NCBI RefSeq assembly: GCF_900155965.1
Contig: NZ_FTMG01000004.1
Span: forward strand, 62,001-126,000
Source of the DNA: Mucilaginibacter lappiensis
GTDB taxonomy: Bacteria > Bacteroidota > Bacteroidia > Sphingobacteriales > Sphingobacteriaceae
Length of the DNA: 64,000 nt
Reading direction: 5' to 3'
Under the pieces are notes generated by a model. That model saw nothing but the letters and a program-made list of their open reading frames with translations, was not told where the DNA came from and did no database searches. Positions 41,881 through 52,612 of the stretch are shown piece after piece; position 1 is the first letter of the stretch; the number at the start of each line of letters is the position of its first letter. The translations under genes and the position numbers were made by a program.

Positions 41881-44800
41881 TTAACTTTTCTTTTTCCTGG
41901 TAAAAAGTTTCTCTATAGCCCCGGGTTTTTTAAGCGAAGCCGGCGGCCCGTCTGAAGGTACGGGGCTGAAGCCTATTGAGCTAACATCCAACTCCATTGA
42001 GCTTGTATATGAATTGCAATTCCCGTTTGATATGGTTAATGAAACTTCAACTGTTGAAGCGCGCACATTCACCACTGATGTATCGTATGATATTCTAACA
42101 ACTCCGTCGGTAGCCACAGCGCCTTTGACGGCATTTGCAGAAACCTTCCAATCATAGGTAAACCTGTTATCCCTGACGTTAGGAGTAAATGTTGCACTTA
42201 CAATACCTTTAGTAACAGCAGCTTTCGTAGTTACCTCTGCACCCTTAACCCTATTGCCAGACCAATCATTGATAAACGTGAACCTGCTATCAGGAACGGG
42301 AAGTACAGTTACCACAAATGGATCGGAACTTATATTATTTACGGTATAAATTATCCTATATGTTCCGGCTTTTGCCAAGGCCGGGATAAAGGTTTGTTTG
42401 ACGGGATCAAGACCTGGCACGGTATTAAAAGTTCCCCCAGGGATGGATACTGTAATAGGCGCAGGATTGGTATCATTATCACAGAAAGTATTACCCATTG
42501 TAATAACCGGTGCCGGAGGTGGCGGTGGTGTCATTTCGGCCGAACTGCGTTCTATTGGCGAACCAATGTAAGGAACATAGAAATCAGCAATAATAATTTT
42601 ATTGTTGATGTTATAGTTTGGTTCTGGTACCGGGGTATCTCTCCCTGCCAAAATATCTATTAACCTCATTTTTTCAGTATCAGATACCCCTTTACTTTCG
42701 GTCACCATTTTCCTGACCATATTTAACGTGTTTTCGTCAAGATTAGAGGATAAAACGGCCTTTTGTCCTTCTGTTGGCGCAGCTGCCATGCCTGCAACCC
42801 GCGACGCTGTATCACTGGCTTTAAAGATTGAGGTATTGGTGCTTTTTAAGCCGATGGCGTTAAAATTGGGGATATAGTTTTTATAAACTAATACTAATGT
42901 ACCGCCTTTGGGTACACCGGCTTTATGTTCAAGCCCTGGGTTATTTTTATAATAATTTGAAAATTTATGTTTATCGGCGTAGCGGGAGTATCTATTGTCA
43001 GCTTCGTGGGTTAATTCCCATAACCGATCATCAAGATCAATATTAATCAGTGTTTCAAACGCTACAATTAAAACATCCAATTCATAATTCTCAATTAATG
43101 ATATCATGGAGGCATCCCTAGGGACTTGCGTTTTTGCCACGGGGCCTTTTAAGGTAGCGATAACGTTATTAATGGAGTCGTAATAGTTATTAAATATAAC
43201 ATTTTGACCTCTTACGTCGATGTTCAGAATAGAGTCGGTATTGCGTAAATACACCATCAACTCTTCGATAGCATCAATAAAATTAAAAAAATAGAAATAA
43301 AGCTCGTCTATACTACCCGGTTGATGACTGATTATCGGATTAGTGAATACCCCGGTGCTGCTTAATGCATCGAGGTAAGCGCTACCTATTGTGTTAGGTT
43401 GTGGTGGACAATAGATGCGCATAAAATCACCTTTACTATAATTGTTGTAATTGGTATTCGATGAGCTTACCGGTTCAGTACCACGGATAACGGTTGTTTT
43501 AAACTCCGAAAATCTTTTAATTGGGTTATCTGTTTCTACAGAAAACCTGCCAGGTATATTAGTTCCCGTAACGATTTTAAGAACATAGGGCAAACCCGCA
43601 ACAAAAGCAAATGGATCTAATATCTTATTTTGAGCTTCAGCTAATATTAATTTGTAATCAAGTTCTAAGTCCTGAGTTTCAGCATCGGGCAATGTCATAT
43701 TCGAAAAATCAAACTGCTCATCTGCAATTGCTATTACATCAAATGGCAAATTATAGGTTAAGCGCTGAATTAAGATATTGGATAAAACATCTTGATAATT
43801 TTGACCTATATGACCTTCAACCCTAAAAAAGTTATACTTTTCTATATCATACAAAAGTGGTTGTGTTACTGCGGTGCTATTGTTATATAAACCCGAATTG
43901 TAACCCAGATTTAGCGTGGCATTCCCACTATTGGTTTTGGCATAGTTCCATGATTTATATAATTCGGCGCCGCTTTCATTTACTGTGTAATAGTATGGGA
44001 TAGCCCGTTCTGAAAGCGGGAAATGCGTATACTGGCTCGGGGTGATCTTTATAGTAAATTTGTCTGACTGGGTTGTGTCTGGAATGGTAAAATCTTTAAT
44101 CAGCAGTACCATCCGGCTAAACAGCAGGAGTACTTCGGCTGATTCAATACCCATTTTTGAGAATAGCGGTGAATAAATAAAGTAGTTACGATAACTGTCT
44201 TTTACATAATCATTAGTTGCCAAAGATGCATCACCTAAAATAAGATGTAAGGGAAATAGATTCTCATCTGGGCACCCAGTGGTGATGATATGAGATACTT
44301 TAGCAGAAAACTCGTTATATGCTTTGATCAGATCATCTATAAAATCATAAAAATATTCAATTGATAATGGGTTTTGTTTTAAGAGTAGATCAAGGTAATT
44401 TTTCAACACCGCCAGCATATCAGAAAAGGGGTTCGATGTAATGTTTAAAATCGGCCCGTACTGCTGATAGCAGGAATTATAAGCATCTGTTAGCTGACTT
44501 AATGTAGCATCATCAACCAAATTAACAAAGGCATTCAATATATCATCGGCAGTTTCCAGATCAGTGTAGGGTACATTAAACCTTTTAAGCTGTATTGGAG
44601 AGCCTAAACTCAATTGAAAGGGTTTAAACGGAATATTTAGCCCTGAGGATATTTTAGTTACGGTGCGTATCCTATCAACACCGCTGATTGTATTAGCATT
44701 ATTATTATACAGGTCATTTTTTGCAACAAGTAAGGGCCTTACCTGTAAAACCATTTTTTCACCTTTGTTATTGCAATCTTGTGTGTCGCAATTCTTCAGG

Positions 44801-45282
44801 TCGGTTTCCCGTATTTCTAAAAACAAGGCAACTACGTAGTCGCTTAAAAAGTTGGCCGCTGCAGATGAAAGTGTTTGCGCATTTACCTTTTGTGCTGTTT
44901 CCAGCGCATTGAACTGATCATCAGTAAGTAATAACCAAATATTTTTATTGGTGCAAAAAGGTTTGTAAAATGGAAGATCGCCATTATTATAAACAAAGGG
45001 CAGATCAACGGGAACATCAACAGCTGTATACGGCATATAATAGGTATACTGATTGGTATCCTGCGTAATCAAATACCCTTGCGATGTGACTCCGCAACCT
45101 TTGTTAATTTGAATGATACCTGGATTGAGCACTATATCCAGTCCGCAAACAATACCAATACCTATCAGTTTGTTACGTGTCCAGCGATTTTGCTGATCGA
45201 GGTAGTTAAAAGTTTCATTGAGGTGATCGTTAGTAAGTACCTGATCTGGTTCAAACACGATGTATTCTATTGGATTTGCCAT
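41881..45282 (-). CDS. 1133-residue eCIS protein in the fibre (Afp13) position, with Ig-like domains
   Basis: The N-terminus (EYIVFEPDQVLTNDHLNETF and NRWTRNKLIGIGIVCGLDIV) looks like a baseplate-attachment region. A long middle is of mixed type. The C-terminal 200 residues start with a Pro-rich hinge (TPPPPPAPVITMGN) and contain two Ig/PKD-like beta-sandwiches ending in SYTSSMELDVSSIGF. No family was confidently recognised. Its place between the Afp12-like baseplate gene and the tape measure equals that of the Afp13 tail fibre, so target binding is inferred from position and domains only. Confidence 0.6.
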   Translation of the reverse strand: MANPIEYIVFEPDQVLTNDHLNETFNYLDQQNRWTRNKLIGIGIVCGLDIVLNPGIIQINKGCGVTSQGYLITQDTNQYTYYMPYTAVDVPVDLPFVYNNGDLPFYKPFCTNKNIWLLLTDDQFNALETAQKVNAQTLSSAAANFLSDYVVALFLEIRETDLKNCDTQDCNNKGEKMVLQVRPLLVAKNDLYNNNANTISGVDRIRTVTKISSGLNIPFKPFQLSLGSPIQLKRFNVPYTDLETADDILNAFVNLVDDATLSQLTDAYNSCYQQYGPILNITSNPFSDMLAVLKNYLDLLLKQNPLSIEYFYDFIDDLIKAYNEFSAKVSHIITTGCPDENLFPLHLILGDASLATNDYVKDSYRNYFIYSPLFSKMGIESAEVLLLFSRMVLLIKDFTIPDTTQSDKFTIKITPSQYTHFPLSERAIPYYYTVNESGAELYKSWNYAKTNSGNATLNLGYNSGLYNNSTAVTQPLLYDIEKYNFFRVEGHIGQNYQDVLSNILIQRLTYNLPFDVIAIADEQFDFSNMTLPDAETQDLELDYKLILAEAQNKILDPFAFVAGLPYVLKIVTGTNIPGRFSVETDNPIKRFSEFKTTVIRGTEPVSSSNTNYNNYSKGDFMRIYCPPQPNTIGSAYLDALSSTGVFTNPIISHQPGSIDELYFYFFNFIDAIEELMVYLRNTDSILNIDVRGQNVIFNNYYDSINNVIATLKGPVAKTQVPRDASMISLIENYELDVLIVAFETLINIDLDDRLWELTHEADNRYSRYADKHKFSNYYKNNPGLEHKAGVPKGGTLVLVYKNYIPNFNAIGLKSTNTSIFKASDTASRVAGMAAAPTEGQKAVLSSNLDENTLNMVRKMVTESKGVSDTEKMRLIDILAGRDTPVPEPNYNINNKIIIADFYVPYIGSPIERSSAEMTPPPPPAPVITMGNTFCDNDTNPAPITVSIPGGTFNTVPGLDPVKQTFIPALAKAGTYRIIYTVNNISSDPFVVTVLPVPDSRFTFINDWSGNRVKGAEVTTKAAVTKGIVSATFTPNVRDNRFTYDWKVSANAVKGAVATDGVVRISYDTSVVNVRASTVEVSLTISNGNCNSYTSSMELDVSSIGFSPVPSDGPPASLKKPGAIEKLFTRKKKS

Positions 45283-45285
45283 ATA

Positions 45286-48200
45286 TCAATTTTTTAAAGA
45301 TCCTAAAGTGGTTTTGCCCAGCATTACCGGGTTGGTGTCCTTACTTTCAGCACAATCATGCAAAGTGGCTACCGGGTATTCGCTATGTAAATTAAACAGC
45401 AGTTGTATCAGGGTATCATTGGCTTGCTGCAGATCATCTATTTTGGTGTTATCAGATGAATAGTTTGCTAAAGCCGTTATCCATGCTTTATAAGCATTTT
45501 CAAAATCATAAATCGACTGGTCATTTATCCAGCAGATTTTCACCATAGTGTGCGCGGGTGTTTCTTGCCGTATAATATCTTCAAAATAATTTCGGAAGGC
45601 TAAATTCCGGAAGTGCAGGGGCCAGTAAGGTAGCACTACAGACATTTTGAATGAATAAGGGTCTTGTTCGCCGCAAAAATCACAGTTCTGATCCAGGCAT
45701 ACCGGTGCAAAGTTGAATTGGTTATTCCGTGGTCTTAAAAGTAAATGCTCAATCAAATGAAGCCCGTCGGCATCACATTCCTTATTAAACTCTGTTACAA
45801 ATTGCGCCATAGCTACATTTGCATCTGCAAGGGATGTAAAATCATTACTTATAGCAAGGTTATTATTCTCATTATCGACAACGTAAATATTCCAGTTGCT
45901 GCTGGTTTGTTTAATGGCATAGTGTTCATCAGTTAAAACAAGATCCATAAATGCGGGTAAAGCGTTATTCAGTTTATCCTGTGTATTGTAAATGGCTACT
46001 GATGTTAACACTCCCCCGTTTTGGTTGCTGAATGAAAACTGATATTTAGCTGGTGTATCACTCGTAGTCACAATAGTGACGTTGCCAATACAGTACAAGA
46101 ACCGGCGATAAAAATTATTGATACCGCCCAGGTGGCATAACTTTTTTTCCAATCCTGACACATTATCTGTATCCCATAATTTACTGGTATCAATAGAAAA
46201 GTCGGGTTGAGGCGGAAAGTAGTTTTGCGGAAAGTAATTAAATGCCCTCCCCCTTTGATAGCCTATAACCGGATAATCCTTCAAAAAGGAGATCTTGCTA
46301 TCGATCATATCAGCAGGTGTTAAATTGGATTCCTGTTGGGTTGCATAATCAAGCGAATAATTCAGCAAAACATAATCATTGAATGATTCGCCAAAACGGC
46401 TCATCAGGTGATCGAGGAAACGGTTGCGGCGGTCTGTGAAAACTTCATTTGATTCATATAAGTTTTGCCAGTTGTTTGCCGGAACAACGGTTGAATCCTG
46501 GTTTTGCATCACCAGTTGTTTAATAGTATGGGCTGCCCCATCTTGTTTATATATCGGTTGAATATTCTTAATATCCCCCAGGAACTGTGCATAATAAGTT
46601 TGCACGATATTGTCAGTTGAAAACAATTCTTTTGCACCGTTCAGCTGTGAAAGGAAATCAGCTAATAATTGATCAAATAATAATAGGTAAGCCTGTAACT
46701 GTTTGGCTTGCCCCTTTCTTTGATCACTTTCATTTGCTGAAAGCCCTGCCGAACCTACACCATAGGTTTGAGGTAAAAGGTATTCAACAGAAGTGTAATT
46801 GCTCAATGGGTAGTAGCTACCGGAGGGAATAGCAAGGTCGTCGGTATGACCAGAAAGTTTATTACGGGCTTTTACAGCACGCAGCCATTTGAGGGTGTCG
46901 CGCACCTCGATTAGAGATGGTAAATAAGGGAATTGATTTTTATAGAAAAGGAGTTTTGATTTTGTTTCTGAAAATACAGGTTTACAACCTGTTGTAATGG
47001 GCATACACCAGTTTTTTCCAGTTAAACCAGTAACAGGTTTATCATCAGCTCCATATTTGGTCATCATAAAGTTTCGGGCAGCCAGCACGCCATCGATATC
47101 CATGATCATACTGATGATATCCGAGGCATATACTTCCTGACGTAATTGAGTCTGCTCCAGTTCGGTTGTATCAATAAATCCATGTTGCAGTGTGGGGCCT
47201 TCAAATATGGCATCTGTTGTATAGCCTTTATCCTGTAATTCGCTCAACAGGTAAAAGTTCACCGATGGGTTAAGATATTCTTCAATAACATAAAATACCT
47301 GCGCCTGTATCTGTTCCATATCTGCAGATGGCGAAACTTCAATGTCGCAGCAAATGGCTACTTCTTCATCTTTGATAGTATTAACACTTACAAAATCCTC
47401 GCATAGATTCCTGTTTTCATTTAAGGTACGGATAGCCGATTGAACAATCCTTTTTGCCTGTTGAATTTTCAGCAGATACAGGTTAAGTACCTGCACGGTA
47501 AAATCGGCACTAAAGAAAGCCTGAATATCGCTCAATTGTACCAATTGGCCCGACGGTTGCAGGTCTACATCGACTATGCCTGCTATTACAGCCGAAGAAT
47601 TTGAACCCCCAGAAGTGTAATTGAAATCAATTTGAATAGTAATATTACTTCCAGTTGTAAAACTGGCAATAGCACCAGAAACAGATGCAGGATCAATGCT
47701 TAATAATGAAGCTACACCCGGATCATCCCATACAGGAAAAATGAGGGTAAGACTAACATCTCCACCTTTGAATTTGCCGCTAGCCGGATTTAAAACCTGC
47801 AACTCACCATTATTCATATCGCCGAATTGCTGATCTGAATCCAGATCAAGTAATACTCTGTATAAACCTGACAGATAGACCGGGTGTGGTGTTTGATCGT
47901 ATGATAAGGCGTCCTTTTTACAATCTGCATAAAGCGCTATTTCCCCGGCTGGAACGTTGTGGTCGTTATTGATATAGTAGTCGTCATACAAAAACCAGGC
48001 ATTATGCACACCTACTATATCGATCAATAACTTGCGATAATCATTAACCGTGAGCGGCGATTGAGTCAGTATATTTTTGGCGGTATATAAAGTTTGTGAA
48101 GATGCTATTTGACCATCTGCTCCGGTAAGCAGATCTTCCATGGGCATCCCAGTTCTGTAGCCTAACTCGGTTATAGCATAACAGAGGGCTTCCAAAATAG

Positions 48201-48345
48201 TAATACCCGGATCATGCTCGTTATAGTCTGTCCAGATTTTACCGCTAAGCTTTTCAATATAATACAAGCCGGCCCCTCTGAGAAAAGCATAATTTTGATC
48301 GTTGGTTAAACCCGGATTTTTGCTGATTACTTTTTGCTTATCCAT
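45286..48345 (-). CDS. eCIS baseplate protein (Afp12-like)
   Basis: Start choice: ATG at 48345, overlapping the upstream gene by 8 bp; a GTG at 48354 is less likely. The 1019-residue protein has the baseplate signature IWTDYNEHDPGITILEALCY (about 40-60) found in CIS and phage baseplate wedge proteins. It continues with long mixed regions and ends with a HLLLRPRNNQFNF and CDFCGEQDPYSFK segment (CxxC). It should form the baseplate wedge with the Afp11-like partner encoded just upstream. It is larger than the Afp12 of Serratia. Confidence 0.85.
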   Translation of the reverse strand: MDKQKVISKNPGLTNDQNYAFLRGAGLYYIEKLSGKIWTDYNEHDPGITILEALCYAITELGYRTGMPMEDLLTGADGQIASSQTLYTAKNILTQSPLTVNDYRKLLIDIVGVHNAWFLYDDYYINNDHNVPAGEIALYADCKKDALSYDQTPHPVYLSGLYRVLLDLDSDQQFGDMNNGELQVLNPASGKFKGGDVSLTLIFPVWDDPGVASLLSIDPASVSGAIASFTTGSNITIQIDFNYTSGGSNSSAVIAGIVDVDLQPSGQLVQLSDIQAFFSADFTVQVLNLYLLKIQQAKRIVQSAIRTLNENRNLCEDFVSVNTIKDEEVAICCDIEVSPSADMEQIQAQVFYVIEEYLNPSVNFYLLSELQDKGYTTDAIFEGPTLQHGFIDTTELEQTQLRQEVYASDIISMIMDIDGVLAARNFMMTKYGADDKPVTGLTGKNWCMPITTGCKPVFSETKSKLLFYKNQFPYLPSLIEVRDTLKWLRAVKARNKLSGHTDDLAIPSGSYYPLSNYTSVEYLLPQTYGVGSAGLSANESDQRKGQAKQLQAYLLLFDQLLADFLSQLNGAKELFSTDNIVQTYYAQFLGDIKNIQPIYKQDGAAHTIKQLVMQNQDSTVVPANNWQNLYESNEVFTDRRNRFLDHLMSRFGESFNDYVLLNYSLDYATQQESNLTPADMIDSKISFLKDYPVIGYQRGRAFNYFPQNYFPPQPDFSIDTSKLWDTDNVSGLEKKLCHLGGINNFYRRFLYCIGNVTIVTTSDTPAKYQFSFSNQNGGVLTSVAIYNTQDKLNNALPAFMDLVLTDEHYAIKQTSSNWNIYVVDNENNNLAISNDFTSLADANVAMAQFVTEFNKECDADGLHLIEHLLLRPRNNQFNFAPVCLDQNCDFCGEQDPYSFKMSVVLPYWPLHFRNLAFRNYFEDIIRQETPAHTMVKICWINDQSIYDFENAYKAWITALANYSSDNTKIDDLQQANDTLIQLLFNLHSEYPVATLHDCAESKDTNPVMLGKTTLGSLKN

Positions 48346-51300
48346 TACAATCACAGTTAGCTGGTGAATTAATTAAGTGTTTTACTTTAGTTTCTTCATT
48401 ATAGTAGGATACCAAAATGGATCTGGCTGTACTTGCTACCGCCTCATCTATATCATATTGAGCCTGTATGACTACCTGACCCTGGCGAAGTATAATATGG
48501 TTCATCTTTAAACAGGTAATAAAGTCTACATAAGGTCTTTCTTCAATAAAGTTAAGTACTACCGATTTTTCAATACTATTACCGAATTGAATTGCCTGTG
48601 GGTTGCCAAAAGCCCATGGAGTTAAAAATTGCTCAATTTCATCGTTTAACTGGTTTGAGAAATAGACGGGATCGATATTTTCGCGGAACGTAACACTAAA
48701 TTCAAACTGTACTTCTTCAAACAAGGGGTTACTGAGGTGTAGTTTTACAAATGGCGAAGTCAACGTTACAATGTATTTCTCTATTTCAGTCAGCAAGCCT
48801 ATGCTGGTATATGGCCTGAGTGGATTAGCATTATTGAGGTGTGTAAGATCCGGAATGGTTATTATCGTTACGTGCCCTGCCAGCATCTCGCTATATTTTT
48901 GCTGATTGGTGTTCTCATCAGGCAGAAAACCGGTATGATCAATACATTTTACCTTGAAAACCTGTGGAAAATACTGTAGTATCAAACGTTCATAATCCCA
49001 GGTGGTAATAGCTCTGTTTTTATGGCGCAGGCGTTCACTAACCCTTTGATAAAACTGATCATCAGTTTCCTGCACACGACCGCCAAATGAAGTATATGGT
49101 TGTTGTGTTTTCTTTAATGCAGCGTCTGCAATGGCTGGTTTACTAATTATGTTAGGCGACAGTATCTGGGTAAATACGATGTTATTGGCAATATCCTGCA
49201 CAAACTGCGCCTTCGCGGCATTTGCATCAACAGCGATTAAATTACATACAGCGTCTGTATCGTGTTGCACACCTGCTTTTATCCAGATCAATCCATCATC
49301 TGCGCGGCTATTAGCGAGCGTAGCATCCGCAGGAATACTAAATATCACTAAACCCGAGCTGGTTAAATTGTTGGTTTGATCGGTAACTGACTGTTTGTTA
49401 AATGACAGCCAGTTGTTGTTGCTTAAATAATACCAATTAACCTGGGTCATGTTTTTTAGTGGATTGGCACTGCCATCCGAGACTTGAAACAGGACTGAGA
49501 ATGTTTCGTCGGCTTGGGCATTAGTCAGACCTATCCATAATTCGCCACCATCATCTGTGGGTATTCCATCCTCAATATTAAAAACCGGCAATAATGTAAT
49601 TGCATCAGCAGTAATCGCGGGGTGCATCTCACGGAAACCGAATGGTTCCAGATGATAAAAGAAATTGCTACGATCAATAAAATCCGTATTACTGAAAACA
49701 ACACTATCCTCAGCCGTATATTTTACGTTTATTGATTTTAAAACCGGATGGTTTGGTATTGGTGCGGCGGCGGTATCAACGGTATAACCAACAATTTTAT
49801 TGGGGTCTGTAGTATCATAAACAACCTTAACCGATGGTTGTGGTATGTTTTTTTGAAACGTATTTAGGCTATAATCATTACCATTGAGCTCCAGTTTTAT
49901 ATAACCATCAACGGAGGTTATACTATAGTCCTCGTTAAGTGTAAAATCTTCAGGCGATTGTACCACGCGTTCTAAGCCGGTAATATCAACCTCTTTCGGC
50001 CCTGCTGCAACGTAAATATATGTTGGGTCAGCTATTATTATGTTAGGTATTTCGTTTTTAACAACCTTGTTTGGATCAAAGGATAAACCGTTGTTTATTA
50101 TGTCTTTAACATTAAAGGGTTGATCCTTTTGAGCCAAATTGCTCATATTCATGAATAGAGCATTATTAGTTTCAAATTCTAAACCTTTATTTATTACCGA
50201 AGTAATATCGGCGGTTAAATTATTACGTAAATTGAGGTCATTAAATATTTGAGGATTGAGTATTCTTCGTTCCAAGTCGGTAATAACAATGCTTGATGCA
50301 TATAAACTCGTTGCATTTGCAATGGCCGTCCAACCGCCTTTAGCTAAAGAAGATATGTTTACTGTTGTTTTGGATAATGGAACCTCTTGCCACTCGAAAT
50401 CTATGGTTAATTTAGTCAATTGTTTTTGAAATATCTCCTTACTGCCAATGATAAATGAGGCGCCATTTTCTGGGAAATCACCAAATGGTTTAAATGGTTT
50501 TGCCGGGTTTATTTTGCCATCATCGTTTTGAAGTATTAAATTCTTAATGGCATCAACGGTTACAGATACTGTTACCGCATTTATCCGGGGTATTTTTATT
50601 TTTTGATAGGAGGCATAGCTGTTAAGCAACACCTGCACCATTGGAAGCATAACATCGAAATTTCCACCATGTATTTTTGGCGAATATGGAACTATAGAAG
50701 GCGCATCACCCTCCAAAACTACGGTTAATGAAAAGGTGGTATTATTAATAACGGAAGCTGTGTACGCGGGGGCTGTATACCAGCTCTTTTTTCCCGTTAG
50801 CTGTATGCTGAATATTCCGGAGAGATCGGTATAACTGATACCAGCTAAACTGTCGCAAGTAAAGGTTAATGTTATAATTCGGTTACCTTCATTTAAATAT
50901 AATACGTTTGCTGCTACCGAAAAGCCTATGGATGCCTGTTGAATGTTCTTAGGGTTGCCAAACGGAAACCATGAATTATCTGCGCTTAGTAATTTACCTC
51001 CCTGTCCGTCTTCTGAATTAGCTATAGATGAAGCATACAGCGTTGCGGGAGTATTATCTTTGTTTAAATAAATAGATTTTAGTGCCTGTACACTAGCTGT
51101 TTGAATCACAAGATCATCTGTGAGCGAGTAGAATAAATCCTTATTATTGGCATCTTTGCCAGCCTTAAATGAAGTGCCTTTAGGTAATAAGTGCTGATCT
51201 ATATTTTTTTGCAGCTCAAAAACCAGGTGCACAAAATCGGCTTCGGCCACATTATTACTCAGTTGTAAAACCTGTTTATAATAAAAGTCAAGGTGCTTTT

Positions 51301-52204
51301 TGGTATACTGGTTCAAATGTTGCTGGGCAAAGCCAAATAACTTTATGAAAACCAGGTAAAGTGCATAATGAGGTGCGTGGGTTGGATAATTGTCTAATGC
51401 TTCGGATAGATAAGCCGGTGTACGGCTTACTATGTTTACAACTCCCGAAATAAATGACTGCAGGGCTCCTGTAAATAAGTTATGTGTAAGGATATGGTCA
51501 ATATCTTTGTGTAAGGTGCCTGTTAGTGTTATCGGGAATGCGTTAACGGGAGGATTAACTGTAAAAATATTATCCAATTGTTTCTGGGAAGAAATAACAA
51601 AAACGCCCGCCAACGGATCAAAAGTGAAATTTTGTGAAAAAACAATATCATCAACCGGGGTTGAAGCATCTGTGTATGTTGAAGCAGGATCAATAAGGGA
51701 GCCAGCTACAAATGTTTCATAATATTGATACAGGATGCTTAACGGCGCTGCTATTTTTGAAACAATGGAAACTGATAAAAAGGTTTTATAACTCAGGTCA
51801 TCAGCTAATTGTTTATAAGCATCATCAAGCGCGGCGGTTATGGAGAAAATAAAATCAAAAAGAATCTTAAAGTTATTCTTCGCATCGGTATCATTAGGGG
51901 CATTAACTATGGTGTCATTTAAGTATTTGATAAATGATGCATAATCATTTATTCTCCAGTCGGCAATTGCTGCAATTACCACGGCAATATCTTTGCCCAT
52001 GAGCTGTTGCCAATCGCCATTGATGGTATTGGTATTATCGTAATAGTTTAACCAGGCACTATACTTTTTTGTAAGCAAAATGAGGTCTGCATCTGTACGC
52101 TCATCAACAAGCGCACATTTAGCCAAAAGGGCATCCAACGCACGCTGCGCCTGGCTGGTGCCGTTATAGGATAAGAGTTTGGTATCGAAACAATTATTTG
52201 CCAT
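48338..52204 (-). CDS. eCIS baseplate J-like wedge protein (Afp11-like)
   Basis: The 1288-residue protein has a divergent helical N-terminal half. A baseplate-J-type core lies in the C-terminal part: DQFYQRVSERLRHKNRAITT and WDYERLILQYFPQVFKVKCI, then HVTIITIPDL and EEVQFEFSVTFRENIDPVYF. These are typical of gp6/baseplate J family wedges. It overlaps the gp25 gene by 1 bp upstream and the Afp12-like gene by 8 bp downstream, so the three are coupled. The size is large compared with Afp11 of other groups, as often seen in Bacteroidota. Confidence 0.88.
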   Translation of the reverse strand: MANNCFDTKLLSYNGTSQAQRALDALLAKCALVDERTDADLILLTKKYSAWLNYYDNTNTINGDWQQLMGKDIAVVIAAIADWRINDYASFIKYLNDTIVNAPNDTDAKNNFKILFDFIFSITAALDDAYKQLADDLSYKTFLSVSIVSKIAAPLSILYQYYETFVAGSLIDPASTYTDASTPVDDIVFSQNFTFDPLAGVFVISSQKQLDNIFTVNPPVNAFPITLTGTLHKDIDHILTHNLFTGALQSFISGVVNIVSRTPAYLSEALDNYPTHAPHYALYLVFIKLFGFAQQHLNQYTKKHLDFYYKQVLQLSNNVAEADFVHLVFELQKNIDQHLLPKGTSFKAGKDANNKDLFYSLTDDLVIQTASVQALKSIYLNKDNTPATLYASSIANSEDGQGGKLLSADNSWFPFGNPKNIQQASIGFSVAANVLYLNEGNRIITLTFTCDSLAGISYTDLSGIFSIQLTGKKSWYTAPAYTASVINNTTFSLTVVLEGDAPSIVPYSPKIHGGNFDVMLPMVQVLLNSYASYQKIKIPRINAVTVSVTVDAIKNLILQNDDGKINPAKPFKPFGDFPENGASFIIGSKEIFQKQLTKLTIDFEWQEVPLSKTTVNISSLAKGGWTAIANATSLYASSIVITDLERRILNPQIFNDLNLRNNLTADITSVINKGLEFETNNALFMNMSNLAQKDQPFNVKDIINNGLSFDPNKVVKNEIPNIIIADPTYIYVAAGPKEVDITGLERVVQSPEDFTLNEDYSITSVDGYIKLELNGNDYSLNTFQKNIPQPSVKVVYDTTDPNKIVGYTVDTAAAPIPNHPVLKSINVKYTAEDSVVFSNTDFIDRSNFFYHLEPFGFREMHPAITADAITLLPVFNIEDGIPTDDGGELWIGLTNAQADETFSVLFQVSDGSANPLKNMTQVNWYYLSNNNWLSFNKQSVTDQTNNLTSSGLVIFSIPADATLANSRADDGLIWIKAGVQHDTDAVCNLIAVDANAAKAQFVQDIANNIVFTQILSPNIISKPAIADAALKKTQQPYTSFGGRVQETDDQFYQRVSERLRHKNRAITTWDYERLILQYFPQVFKVKCIDHTGFLPDENTNQQKYSEMLAGHVTIITIPDLTHLNNANPLRPYTSIGLLTEIEKYIVTLTSPFVKLHLSNPLFEEVQFEFSVTFRENIDPVYFSNQLNDEIEQFLTPWAFGNPQAIQFGNSIEKSVVLNFIEERPYVDFITCLKMNHIILRQGQVVIQAQYDIDEAVASTARSILVSYYNEETKVKHLINSPANCDCNG

Positions 52205-52611
52205 TAGTGTATTTCTGTTCCTTCTTTTTTATAGTAAGGATATACAAAATTGAACCTTGAATTTGTGGTGCGAACGGTGTAGTTCAGTATAATCAGAATA
52301 ACCCCTTCTGTTTCGCGGCTGTCATCTACCTGTATCGAACTCAGATCAATCCGGGGCTCATAATAAAGTATGGCTGTTTTGATCATTTCGCGGATATAGG
52401 TTTTAAAGGTGGTGGTCATGGGCTCAAATAACATCTCATCCAAATTGCATCCATAATCAGGTACCATTACCCGTTCGCCCTTGCGTGTTGCCAGTAATAT
52501 TTGCAGACTGAATTGTATATCAGCCTCATCGCTGGTCATGATCACCGAGTTTGCGGTGGAATCAAATGTTGGCGGAAAACTCCACCCTGTTCCTAAAAAT
52601 GAATCTGCCAT
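52204..52611 (-). CDS. gp25-like baseplate wedge protein (Afp9-like)
   Basis: The 135-residue protein has the GPW/gp25 lysozyme-like fold signatures: GTGWSFPPTFD, MTSDEADIQFSLQILLATRK, GERVMVPDYGCNLDEMLFEP and the EPRIDLSSIQVDD region. These proteins join the sheath to the baseplate hub. It lies 1 bp after the PAAR gene and 1 bp over the next, so it is tightly coupled. Its position after PAAR is the reverse of the Afp9-Afp10 order. Confidence 0.93.
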   Translation of the reverse strand: MADSFLGTGWSFPPTFDSTANSVIMTSDEADIQFSLQILLATRKGERVMVPDYGCNLDEMLFEPMTTTFKTYIREMIKTAILYYEPRIDLSSIQVDDSRETEGVILIILNYTVRTTNSRFNFVYPYYKKEGTEIH

Positions 52612-52612
52612 G

